64,000 nucleotides of DNA from Deltaproteobacteria bacterium (GTDB lineage Bacteria; Bdellovibrionota_C; UBA2361; J135). The notes under the pieces were generated by a model. It saw nothing but the letters and a program-made list of their open reading frames with translations. It made no database searches and was not told the origin of the DNA. Each line of letters starts with the position of its first letter. Position 1 is the first letter of the stretch. Positions 33,255 through 42,282 of this stretch are shown here, piece by piece. Made by a program: the position numbers and the translations under genes. The stretch spans positions 62,001 through 126,000 of the forward strand of contig JACKAH010000001.1 of NCBI GenBank assembly GCA_020635175.1, written 5' to 3'.

Positions 33255-36200
33255 ATGGGTTTTTGGCAAGACCTCGCAGAAGTTATCCGCTTAGCGAAAA
33301 GGACATTCTATTTTCTCCTCTCAAGCACACTATACGCTAGTGTTGCATACGCATGTAATACCATCCCTTTAGAGACATTTAATCCTCACAATGAGCCAGG
33401 GCCGGTTTTCTCTATCGGAGTTGCATTACCCGTTGGGTGCAGTCCTGATGTAAATCAGATGGTAGTAAAAACTTTAAACGGGACAGCATTACCAACGGAT
33501 GTGCATGTTACGACTCGACGAGGCGGTCCAAAAGATGACACATCAAAGCCAATTCATTGGGTTTTAGTAAACTTCAAAGGTTATTCATCAGCAGATAATT
33601 ACGAACTTCACTTTGGTCAAACTCCACCAACTGGAGAGCTTTCAATATCAAGTAGCAATTCAATAATTGAAGTCTTTCAAAAATCTAACCAGCAGAGCAG
33701 TGTACAGTTCAGTACTAACAGTATGGGATTTGGTAGCGTCAAGCGTAATGGCGTTGAGATTATCTCCTCGGCTGATTTTACTCTAAAACATCACGATTTG
33801 GTTACGCCTCTGGTAGTAAATAATGTTACTACAGAGGTTTATCAAGCTGGTGATGTGAGAACTGTAGTTGTGCAAACAGGTGAATTCTCGACCCCTGATG
33901 GTCCACTTGCCGTTGATGTCGAGTATACATTTTACAGTGGTAAAGAGCATTTTGATGTAAGTAGCAGAATCATGAACGAAGGACCATTTGGTGGTCCAAA
34001 CGGCTCAACCATTTCAACAATAGCTTTTGATAATTTAACTCTAGATATCACACCTAGCTTTCAGATAGCTGGGGTACTCGATGATCTAGTTGGCGTCGTT
34101 CCTTTTAATGGACAGACATATCGAAACGTACAGGAGCAAGTTTTAAGTTACAATGACGGTACTCCAAGTAATCCACAGAGCTTTAATTGGCAAAGCTTTT
34201 GGAATGACTTTCAGGATACCAGTATGCTAATTAGTAACTCTGCAGGAGTTACAGCCTTAGCTGGTACTGATAAATACGACTCTGCATTCATCTTTGGAGA
34301 TGCTCTCTCAAGTACCCCAATTCAGGTAGCAATGCACAACTATTGGGAGATGTCTGCCTCTGCGTTTGAAGCTGATCAAGACAGTCTAAAAATTGAGCTT
34401 TGGGCAACGGAGGGAAATGGCCCAGAGATGAAAACAACAAATATCTTTCCATTTCATAGTGGTACTTTATTAGATTCAAGATCCACGCAAGCCTACATCT
34501 TACGTGGTGCTAGTGCTTTAGAGAAAAGCGTCAGAATAAGCGTTAACGATTTTCGTGATAATCAAGAGTTTAAAAACTTCTTATCAGAACCTCCAGTAGG
34601 TAGACAGTCTCCTAAGTCGTTAAACGAAGCACAAGGTTTTGGCGATCTTTTCTTTATTGAAGAGGATTTTAGTCAGGTTTTTCCAAGCGATCCAGTTTAC
34701 CAAACTGCAATGAATCGTGTTGCTCAATTACGCTCAGTTATTACCGACACAAATTCATCTGATCAGTTACCAAACGGTAAATACTCGCTATGGGATGTTG
34801 CATTGATAGGAGGAGACACAGCCTCTGGTGGTCAATGGAAGAATGGTTATGGATTTCTATATGGTTCCTTTACCTGGGGTGATGGAGCAACTACTCATTA
34901 CTCAATCACTGCCGCAGGGATAGAAGCATTCTATGGCGGTGGAAGTATTGAGAGCTATTATGCCGGCAAGGAAAACGTTCGCTACCATCGAGACTATGGT
35001 CAATCGCATGCTAAGCATACAGACAATGCTTACAAAAGAGGCGGAGATCATTATGAGAAAGGATTCCAGGATAGAGGAAATTATTTTGGAGTAGCAGACT
35101 CACATACCTTTCCCGAGGCTTTATCTGTTTGGTATCTAACAACCGGTGATAGAAGAGCATATGAAGGTTTAGAAGAGTACCGAGATTTTTATTTCGCTAA
35201 TGGTCAAGATAACTGGAGCGGTTGGTGGGGATCGCGAATTCCAGGTTGGACATTGATAGGTTTAGATTGGTTAATTTTAGCGGGTGTTCCTGGAGCAGAT
35301 GATTTTGCTCAAGATGTGGCTGATAGAATTGTCTTTTTAATGAGCCACCCTGTTTCGCCTCATCAACAGGCAGACGCTGGTTTTATCTTAAACCCTGGCT
35401 ACACCCCAGATGGAGTTCAGAGCTGGATGCAGGGAATTCTTACTTCCGGTATGGCTCGTATAGCAAGAACTCTAGGAACCTCTGCTTACGATACACTAAT
35501 TGCTCAGATGCGTGATCGTATCTTGGATATGCTGATTATCGATATGAATAATCCACTTGATGGTAGTCAACCACTTGGTGTTGCACCAGCAATGTATACC
35601 TACTGGAATTCAACGGAGCAGGGATCGAGTAGTACTTATTATGGAACTGGTCCAAACATAAATCATCTATCTCATTGTATTTTAATGGGAGTAGTTGATG
35701 CTCAAAAAACATTGTTAGATCATCAAAGTCCTTTATATGACTCCTCGATAGACGACATTATTGAACGAGTTTTAAAATATAAAGTTATCTACCCACAGAT
35801 TCTTTCAAGCGATCTAATCCCTAACAGTAATGGAAATTATTATACGGTAAACATATACAATCCGGATTGGAGCACTAAGCAGACCTGGGCTACAGGAAAC
35901 ATGTCTTCATACCCTGGTTCTGGCACCAAGATTCTAGGTGCATTTTTTAATGGGATATCAAGAGCTGGTCCTTACTTAAGAGAAGTTCGTGGTTTGAATG
36001 GCAGCTCAAACACTAATCCCAACCAAGACCCAGATCCATCTCTAACAGCTACGATTTCGCATTTCTTCGTAACAGACGAAGATAGAAACATTCTTGTCGA
36101 TAATTTATTTCCGGTAAATCTATATGAGCTTTCACTAGAGAATCTTAGTGCTAGTGGGAACTTAGGCTTAGTACTTAACAACCAAGACAATCAAAATGTG

Positions 36201-36836
36201 ACTGTCATTTGGAGTGTTAATGGTCAAGATTTATCAGCTGAAGCTACTCAAGCTATTTCGCATATCTCGCCTGTAGCGTTTCCATTTAGCGTAGCTGACT
36301 TTACACTTTCCGCGCGCTTACAGCTTGATGGTACAACAATAGTTTCAGCTCCGGTAAGTGTTCATATAAAGCTAATCGCTAGTTCTGCTTCAGAGCCTAT
36401 GGATCCAGATCCACCCTCAGGACCAGGCGAGCCTGATCAGCCTAACAATCCAAGTCCAATCATTCCTGGTAATCCTTCAAATGACACACCCGATCAAGGT
36501 CGCGAGGATCCACAAGATGACGTGCCTCTAGAGTTCCATGTGGCTGTCTTTAGTAAGAAAGGAAAGTCAATCAATAAGTTTAAGAATCGCTGGATAAATG
36601 TAGTGATTAATTCGAATCAAGAAGTGTTAGTTTCATTAAGTCACACCAGAAGGAAGCAAACTAAAACGCTGATAACTGATAGAATAGCGAATATCGCTCG
36701 ATATAAAGTTAAGTTGACAAAAAAGCGTAAACAGCGAATGCAGATAGTTGCAATCACTTCAAGCGGACAGCGGCAAGACATTGCTTTCTTGTTTAAGACT
36801 ACAAAGAGTGGATTGATACAGATTTTTAAAAAGTGA
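33255..36836 (+). CDS. Large secreted protein resembling the PcRGLX/YetA-like family
   Basis: The protein of about 1,193 residues has an N-terminal signal peptide (RTFYFLLSSTLYASVAYA). Residues about 40-460 (NPGPVFSIGVALPVGCSPD..., WVLVNFKGY, LLDSRSTQAYILRGA) recall the RIFT-barrel N-domain and catalytic region of exo-rhamnogalacturonan-lyase/YetA-like proteins. The central 500-residue region is probably alpha/alpha-barrel (SGWWGSRIPGWTLIGLDWLILAG, HPVSPHQQADAGF). A Pro/Asp-rich linker and a basic C-terminal module follow. The family call is from memory and tentative; the substrate is unknown. ATG 33255 is preferred over TTG 33249. Confidence 0.55.
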   Translation: MGFWQDLAEVIRLAKRTFYFLLSSTLYASVAYACNTIPLETFNPHNEPGPVFSIGVALPVGCSPDVNQMVVKTLNGTALPTDVHVTTRRGGPKDDTSKPIHWVLVNFKGYSSADNYELHFGQTPPTGELSISSSNSIIEVFQKSNQQSSVQFSTNSMGFGSVKRNGVEIISSADFTLKHHDLVTPLVVNNVTTEVYQAGDVRTVVVQTGEFSTPDGPLAVDVEYTFYSGKEHFDVSSRIMNEGPFGGPNGSTISTIAFDNLTLDITPSFQIAGVLDDLVGVVPFNGQTYRNVQEQVLSYNDGTPSNPQSFNWQSFWNDFQDTSMLISNSAGVTALAGTDKYDSAFIFGDALSSTPIQVAMHNYWEMSASAFEADQDSLKIELWATEGNGPEMKTTNIFPFHSGTLLDSRSTQAYILRGASALEKSVRISVNDFRDNQEFKNFLSEPPVGRQSPKSLNEAQGFGDLFFIEEDFSQVFPSDPVYQTAMNRVAQLRSVITDTNSSDQLPNGKYSLWDVALIGGDTASGGQWKNGYGFLYGSFTWGDGATTHYSITAAGIEAFYGGGSIESYYAGKENVRYHRDYGQSHAKHTDNAYKRGGDHYEKGFQDRGNYFGVADSHTFPEALSVWYLTTGDRRAYEGLEEYRDFYFANGQDNWSGWWGSRIPGWTLIGLDWLILAGVPGADDFAQDVADRIVFLMSHPVSPHQQADAGFILNPGYTPDGVQSWMQGILTSGMARIARTLGTSAYDTLIAQMRDRILDMLIIDMNNPLDGSQPLGVAPAMYTYWNSTEQGSSSTYYGTGPNINHLSHCILMGVVDAQKTLLDHQSPLYDSSIDDIIERVLKYKVIYPQILSSDLIPNSNGNYYTVNIYNPDWSTKQTWATGNMSSYPGSGTKILGAFFNGISRAGPYLREVRGLNGSSNTNPNQDPDPSLTATISHFFVTDEDRNILVDNLFPVNLYELSLENLSASGNLGLVLNNQDNQNVTVIWSVNGQDLSAEATQAISHISPVAFPFSVADFTLSARLQLDGTTIVSAPVSVHIKLIASSASEPMDPDPPSGPGEPDQPNNPSPIIPGNPSNDTPDQGREDPQDDVPLEFHVAVFSKKGKSINKFKNRWINVVINSNQEVLVSLSHTRRKQTKTLITDRIANIARYKVKLTKKRKQRMQIVAITSSGQRQDIAFLFKTTKSGLIQIFKK

Positions 36837-36862
36837 GATAGTTAATGAAATATGTGTAGAGT

Positions 36863-37723
36863 TTAAAAGTTTCTAAATGAATTTTTTTCCGAATCTTTAA
36901 AATGCTCTGAAAACAATCTACGAAACGTTTCAATTCTGTCGGTATTGTGTTCAAGCGAAATGATTATCTTCCTCTCCTTTCCAAGTAATTGCATTAGTTG
37001 TTGAGGTTTAAAGCTTGATAATTTTGGGACTGATATGAAGATTTGCTCGATCTCCTCAGCTGTTTCTTTATCAAGCTTGACTTCGACAAGAAAGTCTCCA
37101 TGAAGCTCGAATGAGTTCAGATTAGAATGATAGAGTGGAGGTTTTCCAAAAAAAACCTTGGAACTCGAACTATCAGTTAGGTTTGCCCACTCTCGATCTA
37201 GGGGGGTGTCTCCGGCGACAGAAACATAAAATTCAGGTTCATAAATAGCCACAGCATTCCAAAATTCTTTTTCTCTATCTGCATGCACCAAATGGAACCA
37301 AGGATGTGGTATCCAGGAAAATATCTTTTGAGATCTGTTGCGAGGCAAGAGTGCTATGATTAATTGAGTCCAAAATAGATCAGCTCGATGTAGATCCGAA
37401 AACTCCCATTTTTCAATGCCATCTTTGAATTCAAAGGTTGAAAGAAGGCTCTCCGTTTCTAAAAATAGTTGGTGCAGCTTGTTTGCAAAAGATGACAATT
37501 GCAGTATCCATGCAAGACGAATTGTGTAGACACCAGATGCTCTAACAACAACCCCATCGTCCTCGAGTCTCCTTAGTTCTTTATAAAGTGCTTGCTTAGA
37601 AATCTTTCTGTGAGCCCTTTCTACTGCCTCAAGCAATTCCTCAGCTCGCCAGGAGAGTTTTTGAGAGAACAGCGAAATTAAAGCTGTTCTTAGATTTAAT
37701 CTTGAAGATGGGAATATCGACAT
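36863..37723 (-). CDS. Winged-helix-type transcriptional regulator (unclassified)
   Basis: The 286-residue protein has an N-terminal winged-helix-like block at residues about 10-75 (LRTALISLFSQKLSWRAEELLEAVERAHRKISKQALYKELRRLEDDGVVVRASGVYTIRLAW), then a 200-residue domain without recognised motifs that may bind a ligand. It is transcribed away from the FAD-oxidoreductase cluster. A perfect 8-bp inverted repeat (37752-37770) lies about 30 bp before its start and is a likely binding site, so self-regulation and control of the cluster are plausible. TAATAT lies 6 nt before the ATG. Confidence 0.65.
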   Translation of the reverse strand: MSIFPSSRLNLRTALISLFSQKLSWRAEELLEAVERAHRKISKQALYKELRRLEDDGVVVRASGVYTIRLAWILQLSSFANKLHQLFLETESLLSTFEFKDGIEKWEFSDLHRADLFWTQLIIALLPRNRSQKIFSWIPHPWFHLVHADREKEFWNAVAIYEPEFYVSVAGDTPLDREWANLTDSSSSKVFFGKPPLYHSNLNSFELHGDFLVEVKLDKETAEEIEQIFISVPKLSSFKPQQLMQLLGKERKIIISLEHNTDRIETFRRLFSEHFKDSEKNSFRNF

Positions 37724-37751
37724 TGCAAGATATTAATAGAATTTCAGATAG

Positions 37752-37770
37752 TTAGTAAAGAATTTACTAA
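37752..37770. promoter_or_regulatory. Operator-like inverted repeat in the divergent region
   Basis: TTAGTAAA-GAA-TTTACTAA is a perfect 8-bp inverted repeat. It lies in the intergenic region between the winged-helix regulator and the FAD cluster. Confidence 0.5.
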
Positions 37771-37841
37771 GAATTGCCCCTGACATACTCTTTTCTCAGG
37801 AAAGTAAACTTATTGGTGTAATTTGCGCAGTTGCTGTTGAA

Positions 37842-37884
37842 ATTGAGTGACAATAAGGGGCTAAAGTTCTAAGAATCACTCAAT
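37842..37884. promoter_or_regulatory. Second inverted repeat in the divergent region
   Basis: ATTGAGTGA (37842-37850) and TCACTCAAT (37876-37884) are perfect complements, 25 bp apart, just before the first FAD-protein gene. It may be a spaced operator pair or an RNA stem in the leader. Confidence 0.4.
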
Positions 37885-37945
37885 GAGAATGCTCGGAGTT
37901 GGTCGAGCAAAGTTGGTAAATAGAGTTATTTTTTGGACAGGTAGT

Positions 37946-39430
37946 ATGAATACGCATTTCGACGTTGCCATTGTTGGTGCTGGCCCAGCCGGTCTTTTTA
38001 CTGCTTATGAGTTAGCTTTACTTTCACCTAATCTCTCGATCGCTATAATTGATATTGGAAAAAAGAGCATAAAGAGGAAATGTCCGCTTGTTAACTCAAA
38101 AATATGCCCGACATGCGATCTGTGTGACATTGTTCATGGAGTAGGGGGCGCGGGCATGTATTCCGATGGAAAGCTTTCTGCTTTTCCTGCGGGAAGCGGA
38201 CTTGCTTCTACACTAGGTCGAACTGAGTATGCTCAGGGACTTAGCGATTATGTCTATGGCATATTCGAAAAAAAGTTTATCGGTCAGGCACCTAAAATTA
38301 CGAAAGCTTCGACATCTGGATCAAGAGAGCTTAATGAAACATTAGACTCAGCAGGTCTCAGTCTTAAGACGTATGACGTAATGCATGTGGGCAGTGAAGG
38401 GATTCAGGAATTTTGCGCAGAATTAGAGCAACATTTAGCTCAAAGAGGAGTTACTTTTTTATACAAACATCAAGTAAAAGAAGTGCATCAAGTTGATGGA
38501 TATTTTGAGATAGAAGGCACTGTAGGTGAAATGCAATTTCTATATGACGCTCAAAGTGTTGTTATGGCTACTGGAAAAGCATCTGGTAGGTTCTTACGTA
38601 ATCTTCTGGATCAGCTAAATGTTGCTTATTCTTTTAATCAAATTGAAATGGGAGTAAGGGTTGAAGCTAGAGCAGATGCGTTAACGTGTTTCACTTCTTC
38701 ACACCTAGATGCAAAGATAAAACTTCGATCCGACTCTGAAGAGGTGCGCTCATTCTGCATGTGTACGGGTGGGTATTTAGCAAAATGTTTCTACGATTCG
38801 TATCTGCCTGACAATAAAATTTGCACAATTAGTGGGTATTCTTTAAGAGATCGAAAGTCAGAGAATTCCAATTTCGGCATCTTAGTTCGTAAGGCGTTTA
38901 AGGAGCATGAAGATCCGATTAATGCTCAGCTTCCATTTATAGAAAAGATTAACGATTTACCTGGTTTTACTGCGGTACAACGTTTAGAAGACTTTTTTGC
39001 CAGTAGAGCTACTACTATGGATCAACTTCTAGCTAATTCTGTCAAATCTACTTTAGATGAAAGCGCCCCCGTAAATCTAAAAGAATTTTTGCCAGACTAT
39101 GTTGTACGGGGGATTGAGCACTTCATTCGTAAGCTTGGAAAAGTGTCTCCTCACTTAGCGCACAGAGACACTCTTTTGCATGCCCCTGTTTGGGAGTTAT
39201 GTTGGGATCGAGTATCTACTACTTCAAATTTAGAAACTTCAGTTGAGGGGTTTTACGTTATTGGCGATGCACTTGGTGTAGCACGGGGCATTATTCAAGG
39301 TGGGATGACAGGGGTTGTGGTTGCTAGAACTATTGTATCAAAGAGAGCATGTCAGGGTAGGAGTCAAAATAATATTCAAATACAAGAGACTGAAGGCTCA
39401 TTAAGCAATTCCATGGTTAGTTGTTTATAG
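37946..39430 (+). CDS. FAD-dependent oxidoreductase, COG2509-like, with Cys cluster (paralogue 1)
   Basis: The 494-residue protein begins with a Rossmann FAD-binding motif (VAIVGAGPAGLFTAYEL), followed by CPLVNSKICPTCDLC (Cys46, Cys54, Cys57, Cys60) and GVGGAGMYSDGKL, the pattern I associate with COG2509 dehydrogenases. A late GD-type FAD motif (GFYVIGDALGVARGIIQGGMTG) is present. The four Cys could bind an Fe-S cluster or metal; this is inference. ATG 37946 with GGACAGG upstream is preferred to ATG 37883, which would add 21 residues without support. It is paralogous to the next gene. Confidence 0.82.
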   Translation: MNTHFDVAIVGAGPAGLFTAYELALLSPNLSIAIIDIGKKSIKRKCPLVNSKICPTCDLCDIVHGVGGAGMYSDGKLSAFPAGSGLASTLGRTEYAQGLSDYVYGIFEKKFIGQAPKITKASTSGSRELNETLDSAGLSLKTYDVMHVGSEGIQEFCAELEQHLAQRGVTFLYKHQVKEVHQVDGYFEIEGTVGEMQFLYDAQSVVMATGKASGRFLRNLLDQLNVAYSFNQIEMGVRVEARADALTCFTSSHLDAKIKLRSDSEEVRSFCMCTGGYLAKCFYDSYLPDNKICTISGYSLRDRKSENSNFGILVRKAFKEHEDPINAQLPFIEKINDLPGFTAVQRLEDFFASRATTMDQLLANSVKSTLDESAPVNLKEFLPDYVVRGIEHFIRKLGKVSPHLAHRDTLLHAPVWELCWDRVSTTSNLETSVEGFYVIGDALGVARGIIQGGMTGVVVARTIVSKRACQGRSQNNIQIQETEGSLSNSMVSCL

Positions 39431-39438
39431 GTCGATTC

Positions 39439-40893
39439 ATGGAGAGAGGAAGTCAAGAGAGAGAATTGAGTGGATATGATGTCGTAATTGTCGGTGCAGG
39501 CCCTGCCGGACTATTTGCTGCTCTTGAGTTAATGAAGACGCATAAGGTTGCAATATTGGATGCGGGAAAGCCTCTTGTCAGAAAGAGTTGTCCACTAATG
39601 ACTGAGAAATTTTGTACAAATTGTAAGCCAGTCTGTCACATAATGGGAGGTTTTGGAGGCGCCCAGTTTTTTCAAGGAACTAAGTTAGCTCGATATCCTG
39701 CAGGAAGGGCTATGCTTGATTTTGTTAACAAGGTTGATGAGCTTGAGAATTTATATGATGAGATTGACAAAAGGCTTGAGTCATATGGGAAGTTTTCGAG
39801 ACCAATTCCAGATCCTGAAAAGCTTGCCCAATTGCAGTCAGATTGTGAAAATTTAGGGTTGGGTTTTCGTTATTACAACTCACAGAAAGTTTCTCGAAGC
39901 GAAATGAATAGTATCGGAAATGGCATCTGGGAGGAGTTGCATAAGGGAGGAGTGGATTTTTACGAAAAGAGTTTGGTTTCTCAGATCGAGAAGATTAACA
40001 GTCATTTTTTACTTACAACGAAGAGAAAACAATTCCTATCTCCTATTGTCATTCTAGCATTAGGAAGAGTTGGTGCTCGTAGCATGGTTGGTTTTGCTGA
40101 TGCACTGGGTTTGGAGTATGAAGCTATTTCACCTGAAGAAATAGAGATTGGTATTAGAATCGAGACTCCTTATCATGTGTTTGATCAAATTGATGGAGTT
40201 CATAATGATTTAAAGGTCACTAAAGACCTTGGAGAACAGGGAGTTTTAAAGACTTTCTGTCAAGAATACCGTGGTTTTCTAACAAAATGTTGTTACAATT
40301 TATATAAAGAAGATTCGTTCTCTACGATAGATGGTTATATTCTTGGAACCCATGACGTTGAGCCCGAAACAAGAAGTGAAGTTTCAAATTTAGGAATTCA
40401 CCATGGATTTAAGCCAACAGGCACATTACAAGAGTCCTATGAGATGGTCCGTAGGATTTCTGCTAAAAAACAGCCAATTTTTCAAAGTATGAAGGGTTTT
40501 TTGAAAGGAGTTGTTGATGGTGGTTTTAGTGTTGAACCATCAATGCCAGATGCTGAACTTGAAGACATTAACAAGTTTCTGCCAATTTATTCTGCAAAAG
40601 TCATAAAAGATTTTATTTATACTTTAGACAAAATACTTCCTGGTATTAGTGATGGAGGTAACATTGTTTATGCTCCAAGCTTTGAATTAGGTGCTATAAA
40701 AATGAAGATATCCTCTGAGTTCGAGTCTAATATCTCAGGTCTATACATTGGAGGGGATGCTGCTGGTCATATTCGTGGATCGATGCAAGCCATGGCTTCA
40801 GGAACTCTAATTGGGAGGCATATTCTCAGAAAAAAAAAGGGAAAGAACCTGGTGCCAAATGTAAATTGCTTTGCTCAAGTGTTGCAGTTTTGA
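39439..40893 (+). CDS. FAD-dependent oxidoreductase, COG2509-like, with Cys cluster (paralogue 2)
   Basis: The 484-residue protein repeats the layout of its neighbour: DVVIVGAGPAGLFAALEL, a Cys motif (Cys51, Cys59, Cys62, Cys66) in SCPLMTEKFCTNCKPVC, GFGGAQFFQGTKL in place of GVGGAGMYSDGKL, and a terminal GLYIGGDAAGHIRGSMQAM. The two proteins are clearly homologous but diverged, suggesting an old duplication with division of labour, possibly a heterodimer. ATG 39439 is preferred over TTG 39421, which overlaps the upstream gene. It is co-oriented with the genes that follow. Confidence 0.82.
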   Translation: MERGSQERELSGYDVVIVGAGPAGLFAALELMKTHKVAILDAGKPLVRKSCPLMTEKFCTNCKPVCHIMGGFGGAQFFQGTKLARYPAGRAMLDFVNKVDELENLYDEIDKRLESYGKFSRPIPDPEKLAQLQSDCENLGLGFRYYNSQKVSRSEMNSIGNGIWEELHKGGVDFYEKSLVSQIEKINSHFLLTTKRKQFLSPIVILALGRVGARSMVGFADALGLEYEAISPEEIEIGIRIETPYHVFDQIDGVHNDLKVTKDLGEQGVLKTFCQEYRGFLTKCCYNLYKEDSFSTIDGYILGTHDVEPETRSEVSNLGIHHGFKPTGTLQESYEMVRRISAKKQPIFQSMKGFLKGVVDGGFSVEPSMPDAELEDINKFLPIYSAKVIKDFIYTLDKILPGISDGGNIVYAPSFELGAIKMKISSEFESNISGLYIGGDAAGHIRGSMQAMASGTLIGRHILRKKKGKNLVPNVNCFAQVLQF

Positions 40894-40915
40894 GAAATAA
40901 CTTTGTGAGGTGAAC

Positions 40916-41668
40916 ATGTATTTTGATAGTGAACCTATAAATGACGAGGATCGTATTTGTTATGGAAGCGATGATGGGAATGAAGTGCATGGCTCTCTAA
41001 CACGAATTGATCAGCTTCAGTTAGGGGTGTTTGATGTTGATGGAACTTTGCGAGAGAAGCGAGATCCTTGGATTCATTTGCACGAGCATCTTGGCTTTGT
41101 AGAAGAAGCACATGAGCATGCACGCATGTTTCATGATGGTGAAATCGGATATGAGGAATGGGTAGATCGAGATGCTGCATTGTGGAAAGGTTTTCATAGA
41201 TTGGAGATCTTGGCAGCGCTTGAGACAAACCCATTGAAAGCCGGCGCGGAAGAATTGTTGGCTTGGTTTGCAGAAAATAAGATCCCAATTGTCGGAATAA
41301 GCACAGGCCTTGATATTTTCAATTTGCCTGTTGCTGAGAGGTTTGGCTTTAGATTAATGAGATCTAATGAACTTCATTTTGATGAAAATGGAGTTTGCTT
41401 GGGACGAGCTACTATACATGTTAGAGAGGATGGAAAGGGGAGGATTTTAGATTCTGTTCTTGCTGAGCTAGGAATAGAAGGAAATTCGATTGTCGCATTG
41501 GGTGATGGTTCTGCTGACATTCAGTTGTTTGAGCGCGCGGCTCTTTCGATCGCCGTTTCTCCATCAAAGCAAAAGATTCGAGATGCTGCTGATCGTTGCA
41601 TTGAAGATGGGCGAATAGATTTTGCTGCAATTCAATATATTAAAGAAGCATTTAGGATGAGGGATTGA
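40916..41668 (+). CDS. HAD-superfamily phosphatase
   Basis: The 250-residue protein carries HAD motif I FDVDGTL (Asp40, Asp42), motif II around VGISTG and motif III ALGDGSADIQLFERA, the arrangement of SerB-type (HAD-IB) phosphatases. The cap between motifs I and II is alpha-helical. GAGG lies 5 bp before ATG 40916. It is 22 bp after the second FAD gene and 4 bp before the Nudix gene, within one operon. The substrate is unknown; a pathway phosphomonoester is the natural guess. Confidence 0.87.
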   Translation: MYFDSEPINDEDRICYGSDDGNEVHGSLTRIDQLQLGVFDVDGTLREKRDPWIHLHEHLGFVEEAHEHARMFHDGEIGYEEWVDRDAALWKGFHRLEILAALETNPLKAGAEELLAWFAENKIPIVGISTGLDIFNLPVAERFGFRLMRSNELHFDENGVCLGRATIHVREDGKGRILDSVLAELGIEGNSIVALGDGSADIQLFERAALSIAVSPSKQKIRDAADRCIEDGRIDFAAIQYIKEAFRMRD

Positions 41669-41672
41669 ACTA

Positions 41673-42131
41673 ATGATTGTCGGAGTTGGAGTGATTGTAG
41701 AGAATGACGGTCAAATCTTACTGGGAGAACGTTTGAGTGATCCATGCGCTAAAACATGGTCATTGCCAGGTGGAAAGTTTGAACCCTATGAGAGTATTAT
41801 TGATTGCGCAGAACGTGAATTGAAAGAGGAGACGGGTCTGGTAGCTTCTCAGGTCAAATCTGTTTTTGCGGTTAGTGTATACTCCTCCCCAATTGAAGAA
41901 TTTCATACTGTTAGCTTTGGCGTAGCTTGCGAAAGCTTTTATGGAAAAGCTGAGAATCTGGAGCCTCATAAATTTTTGGAATGGAGATGGTTTTCTCTTA
42001 AAGATTTGCCTGAGCCTTTGTTCCCTCCAACAGCTTCAATTCTCCAGGCGTACTTCAAGCAAAAAGTATTACCTTATGATACTAGAAGTTTAGAGATGAT
42101 GACCGGAGAGCACAGCTGCTATTTGCTGTAG
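41673..42131 (+). CDS. Nudix hydrolase
   Basis: The 152-residue protein has a complete Nudix box GKFEPYESIIDCAERELKEETGL (positions 34-56, with the REhxEE core), which binds Mg and cleaves diphosphate linkages. The N-terminus (MIVGVGVIVENDGQILLGER) is canonical. It starts 4 bp after the HAD phosphatase gene, so a diphosphate-then-phosphate hydrolysis sequence is possible. Substrate not predictable from the sequence. Confidence 0.93.
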   Translation: MIVGVGVIVENDGQILLGERLSDPCAKTWSLPGGKFEPYESIIDCAERELKEETGLVASQVKSVFAVSVYSSPIEEFHTVSFGVACESFYGKAENLEPHKFLEWRWFSLKDLPEPLFPPTASILQAYFKQKVLPYDTRSLEMMTGEHSCYLL

Positions 42132-42246
42132 TTTAGAGGATTCATTCCTTGCAAGTGTCCTAAAAGAGAAAATTCAATTTCTTTCGCAAAAGATAGTAGT
42201 GACCCTTAATCAGTTTTGATTTTTTGCACTAATTAAGCCAGAATGT

Positions 42247-42259
42247 AGGTTGCCAACCT
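42247..42259. promoter_or_regulatory. 13-nt palindrome before the dioxygenase gene
   Basis: AGGTTG-C-CAACCT lies 23 bp before the dioxygenase start, in the 151-bp gap after the Nudix gene. It may be an operator, and the gap may hold a separate promoter. Confidence 0.35.
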
Positions 42260-42282
42260 TGTATTATTAGGAGTCTTTGTCG

